Source of the DNA: Rhodospirillaceae bacterium
Lineage (GTDB): Bacteria; Pseudomonadota; Alphaproteobacteria; Rhodospirillales; Casp-alpha2
Length of the DNA: 46,151 nt
Direction: 5' to 3'
Assembly (NCBI GenBank): GCA_018665815.1
Contig: JABJBP010000078.1
Location: forward strand, 1-46,151
Shown piece by piece: positions 45,093 through 46,151 of the stretch (position 1 is the stretch's first letter; the number at the start of each line of letters is the position of its first letter). The position numbers and the translations under genes are program-made. The notes under the pieces were generated by a model. That model ran no database searches, was not told the DNA's origin, and saw only the letters and a program-made list of their open reading frames with translations.

Positions 45093-45284
45093 CTTAGCCG
45101 GAAACTGCTAGGTTTTCATTTTTTCGCAAATTCTGAATGTCTGCGATTTGTGGCCTCGAAGGCGGTGCAAACCTTCGTTTGGCATAGTAGCCTCGCCGAC
45201 ACGATGGATCGGTACGGGTGCCTGTTCCCGTCTGACGGTGGCGTGGCGGCGATGGATGCGATAGCGAGGGAGTTGATGAGGTAG
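45093..45284 (+). pseudogene. C-terminal remnant of a tyrosine-type integrase
   Basis: A frame with no start codon, closed by TGA at 45090 and TAG at 45282, reads through about 45138-45281 as the end of a phage-type integrase. The stretch is KAVQTFVWHSSLADTMDRYG, then CLFPSDGG and AAMDAIAREL. The HSS motif and the catalytic Tyr in MDRYG are family hallmarks; the usual GHSS reads WHSS and GHLFP reads GCLFP. The first two thirds of the gene are missing. Its place about 190 bases after tRNA-Glu marks an old integration event. Confidence 0.75.
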
Positions 45285-45302
45285 TCATGGAGAGAAGAGA
45301 AA

Positions 45303-45641
45303 TTAAAATATGAAACCGTTCAAATTAATAATTTTCATACTTATTCTTTCTGGTTGTTCGACACATACATCACCACGGCAAGCCCCGAAAGGTGAGCAAT
45401 TTATGTTTGTCACGAATAATGAAGAGGACATCTTCAGATGGACCAAAGGCCGGTCATGCACTAACATCAATCGTGGACCTGTCAATGGGGGCCGATCAGG
45501 GTTGGGGTTATCTTTCAGCACCCAGCTCAGTCTGTGCATAATAGGTATGCGCTGCTCCCGCGACATCGCCGCCAATTCGTCCGTTGTGAACATTCGTGAC
45601 GCTGCCTCTGAGATGGCGTTCTGTGATACTTCATCGGTCAA
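45303..45641 (-). pseudogene. Possible N-terminal gene fragment facing the lipoprotein fragment
   Basis: From TTG 45641 the first 55 or so residues (TDEVSQNAISEAASRMF, then TTDELAAMSREQRIP, then HRLSWVLKDNPNP) have normal protein composition. The rest is antisense to the lipoprotein fragment. I do not recognise the family. The frame is the same as that of the PrpD fragment just upstream, separated by a TAA, which may be chance. Both facing frames seem to lose sense near 45445-45480, a likely junction. Confidence 0.35.
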
Positions 45642-45648
45642 TTCTTAA
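45310..45648 (+). CDS. Small lipoprotein, probably a 5' fragment fused to antisense sequence
   Basis: The first 45 or so residues look like a real lipoprotein: hydrophobic core, lipobox LILSGC, then a polar chain. A ribosome site GGAGAGAAG lies upstream, and the DNA is AT-rich. After about 45445 the translation looks like random sequence and the opposite strand looks more protein-like. I read this as a lipoprotein gene cut off by a rearrangement and running on by chance to 45648. Confidence 0.35.
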   Translation: MKPFKLIIFILILSGCSTHTSPRQAPKGEQFMFVTNNEEDIFRWTKGRSCTNINRGPVNGGRSGLGLSFSTQLSLCIIGMRCSRDIAANSSVVNIRDAASEMAFCDTSSVNS

Positions 45649-46052
45649 GCCTCCGACCCCGCGACAAAGGCTTCCAGAAAGTCTGCTCCGCTGACGTTTG
45701 CCTGCTCCCCGACGGCGAGAACCGCCGGTAGGACAATCGCCGAACCATGGACCACGCCTGCATAGCTGGTGTCGTCAAAGTCGAGCGCATGGGCGCTAAC
45801 GCCATTGGCCAACGCCGCGCCGGGGGCTGATGCACTGTCGGAGGTTCCCAAAAGACTGCTTGGTTCAGAACCATATTGCGTTGAGACATGGTCCCGCATC
45901 CGCAGAGCCACCGGCGTCCGGCTGCCCGCAACGGCAACGGAAATAGTATCGGCGATGCAGCGCCGGGTAATGTGAAGTACCTCTTCCGGCACCTGATCCA
46001 GGGACAAACCAGCGACCCATGCGCCAAGACATCCGGCAATGCCACTGTCTTG
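45645..46052 (-). pseudogene. Truncated MmgE/PrpD-family gene
   Basis: An N-terminal piece of about 135 residues of an MmgE/PrpD protein. GCLGAWVAGLSLDQVPEEV, ADTISVAVAGS and NGVSAHALDFDDTSYAG are typical, and the last correspond to the NGVASHALDFDDV of the complete homologue at 31513. It stops at TAA (45645) after EAFVAGSEA, where a full protein would go on for more than 300 residues. At the 5' end the frame runs into mobile-element repeats and no native start remains. So it is broken at both ends. Confidence 0.8.
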
Positions 46053-46151
46053 TGTCAACGGCGGAGTAAAACCAGTCCAAAAGGCGGAGTAAAACCAGAC
46101 CACTTAATGTGAAGACGCGCGGTGTGTTGTGGGTTGTCCCGGTAGTCCATA
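46053..46151. mobile_element. Terminal repeats of an IS21-like insertion sequence, cut by the window end
   Basis: From TGTCAACG at 46053 the sequence carries GGCGGAGTAAAACCAG twice, at 46060-46075 and 46083-46098, each followed by (T/A)CCA. Multiple internal repeats of a GGCGGAGTAAAA...CCAC type just inside a TGT terminus are, from memory, characteristic of IS21-family ends. The transposase genes would lie outside the window. The junction falls at the extreme N terminus of the PrpD-type fragment, which it seems to have interrupted. Confidence 0.55.

Overview
The window looks like chromosomal DNA of a moderately GC-rich alphaproteobacterium, probably of the Rhodospirillales type. This rests on gene content and order. 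It has a mitochondrial-type complex I accessory subunit (NDUFA12 family), a DUF2155 gene, aroQ-accB-accC-aat, a fused thiS-thiG, clpS-clpA, a B12-dependent ribonucleotide reductase, a class I PHA synthase, and an aminotransferase-hom-glpX-recJ series. No species can be named from the sequence alone.

Layout. Positions 1-553 hold no supported gene but include a very AT-rich block. Positions 554-4718 are a compact rightward series: a periplasmic-binding-fold enzyme, a membrane-anchored SGNH hydrolase and a membrane-anchored WD40 propeller protein. clpS-clpA follow (4875-7603). Then come leftward genes for a HAD hydrolase, a secreted eight-cysteine protein with two internal repeats and a FemAB/GNAT-like protein. 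A secreted subtilisin-like protease follows, with its signal peptide in a different frame from the catalytic domain. Next are RidA, a response-regulator/metallo-beta-lactamase fusion and nrdJ, the last two each ending in a clear terminator. NrdR-like boxes lie in the 550-base region upstream of nrdJ. From 17967 rightward are NDUFA12, two tandem MlaD-type proteins, a methyltransferase, DUF2155 and a PAS-PAS-GGDEF diguanylate cyclase. These converge at a bidirectional terminator with aroQ-accB-accC-aat (leftward: dehydroquinase, acetyl-CoA carboxylase subunits, N-degron transferase). ThiSG, a TetR regulator with a perfect inverted-repeat operator candidate and an RhlE helicase follow.

Positions 28862-32910 carry an alpha/beta hydrolase, a gamma-carbonic anhydrase, MeaB and an MmgE/PrpD protein. 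phaC and an OmpA-type lipoprotein gene diverge. Then come an aminotransferase, homoserine dehydrogenase, a GlpX-like protein that has lost several catalytic residues of class II FBPase, RecJ, a dCMP-deaminase-type enzyme and a GNAT. Leftward from 44625 are a PPi-type phosphofructokinase and a translationally coupled secreted-protein gene broken by an in-frame TAG.

The right end (44873-46151) is an integration and decay zone. It holds tRNA-Glu(UUC), the C-terminal remnant of a tyrosine integrase, two facing gene fragments, an MmgE/PrpD fragment and the terminal repeats of what looks like an IS21-family element running out of the window.

Functional links. ClpS/ClpA and Aat together form the receptor/unfoldase and tagging arms of the bacterial N-degron pathway. 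The reversible PPi-type PFK could, by inference, relieve the need for the FBPase whose gene (glpX) appears degenerate. I see no single obvious new defence or biosynthetic system. The strongest leads are the GlpX pseudoenzyme, the REC-MBL fusion, the two interrupted secreted-protein genes and the tRNA-Glu decay zone.
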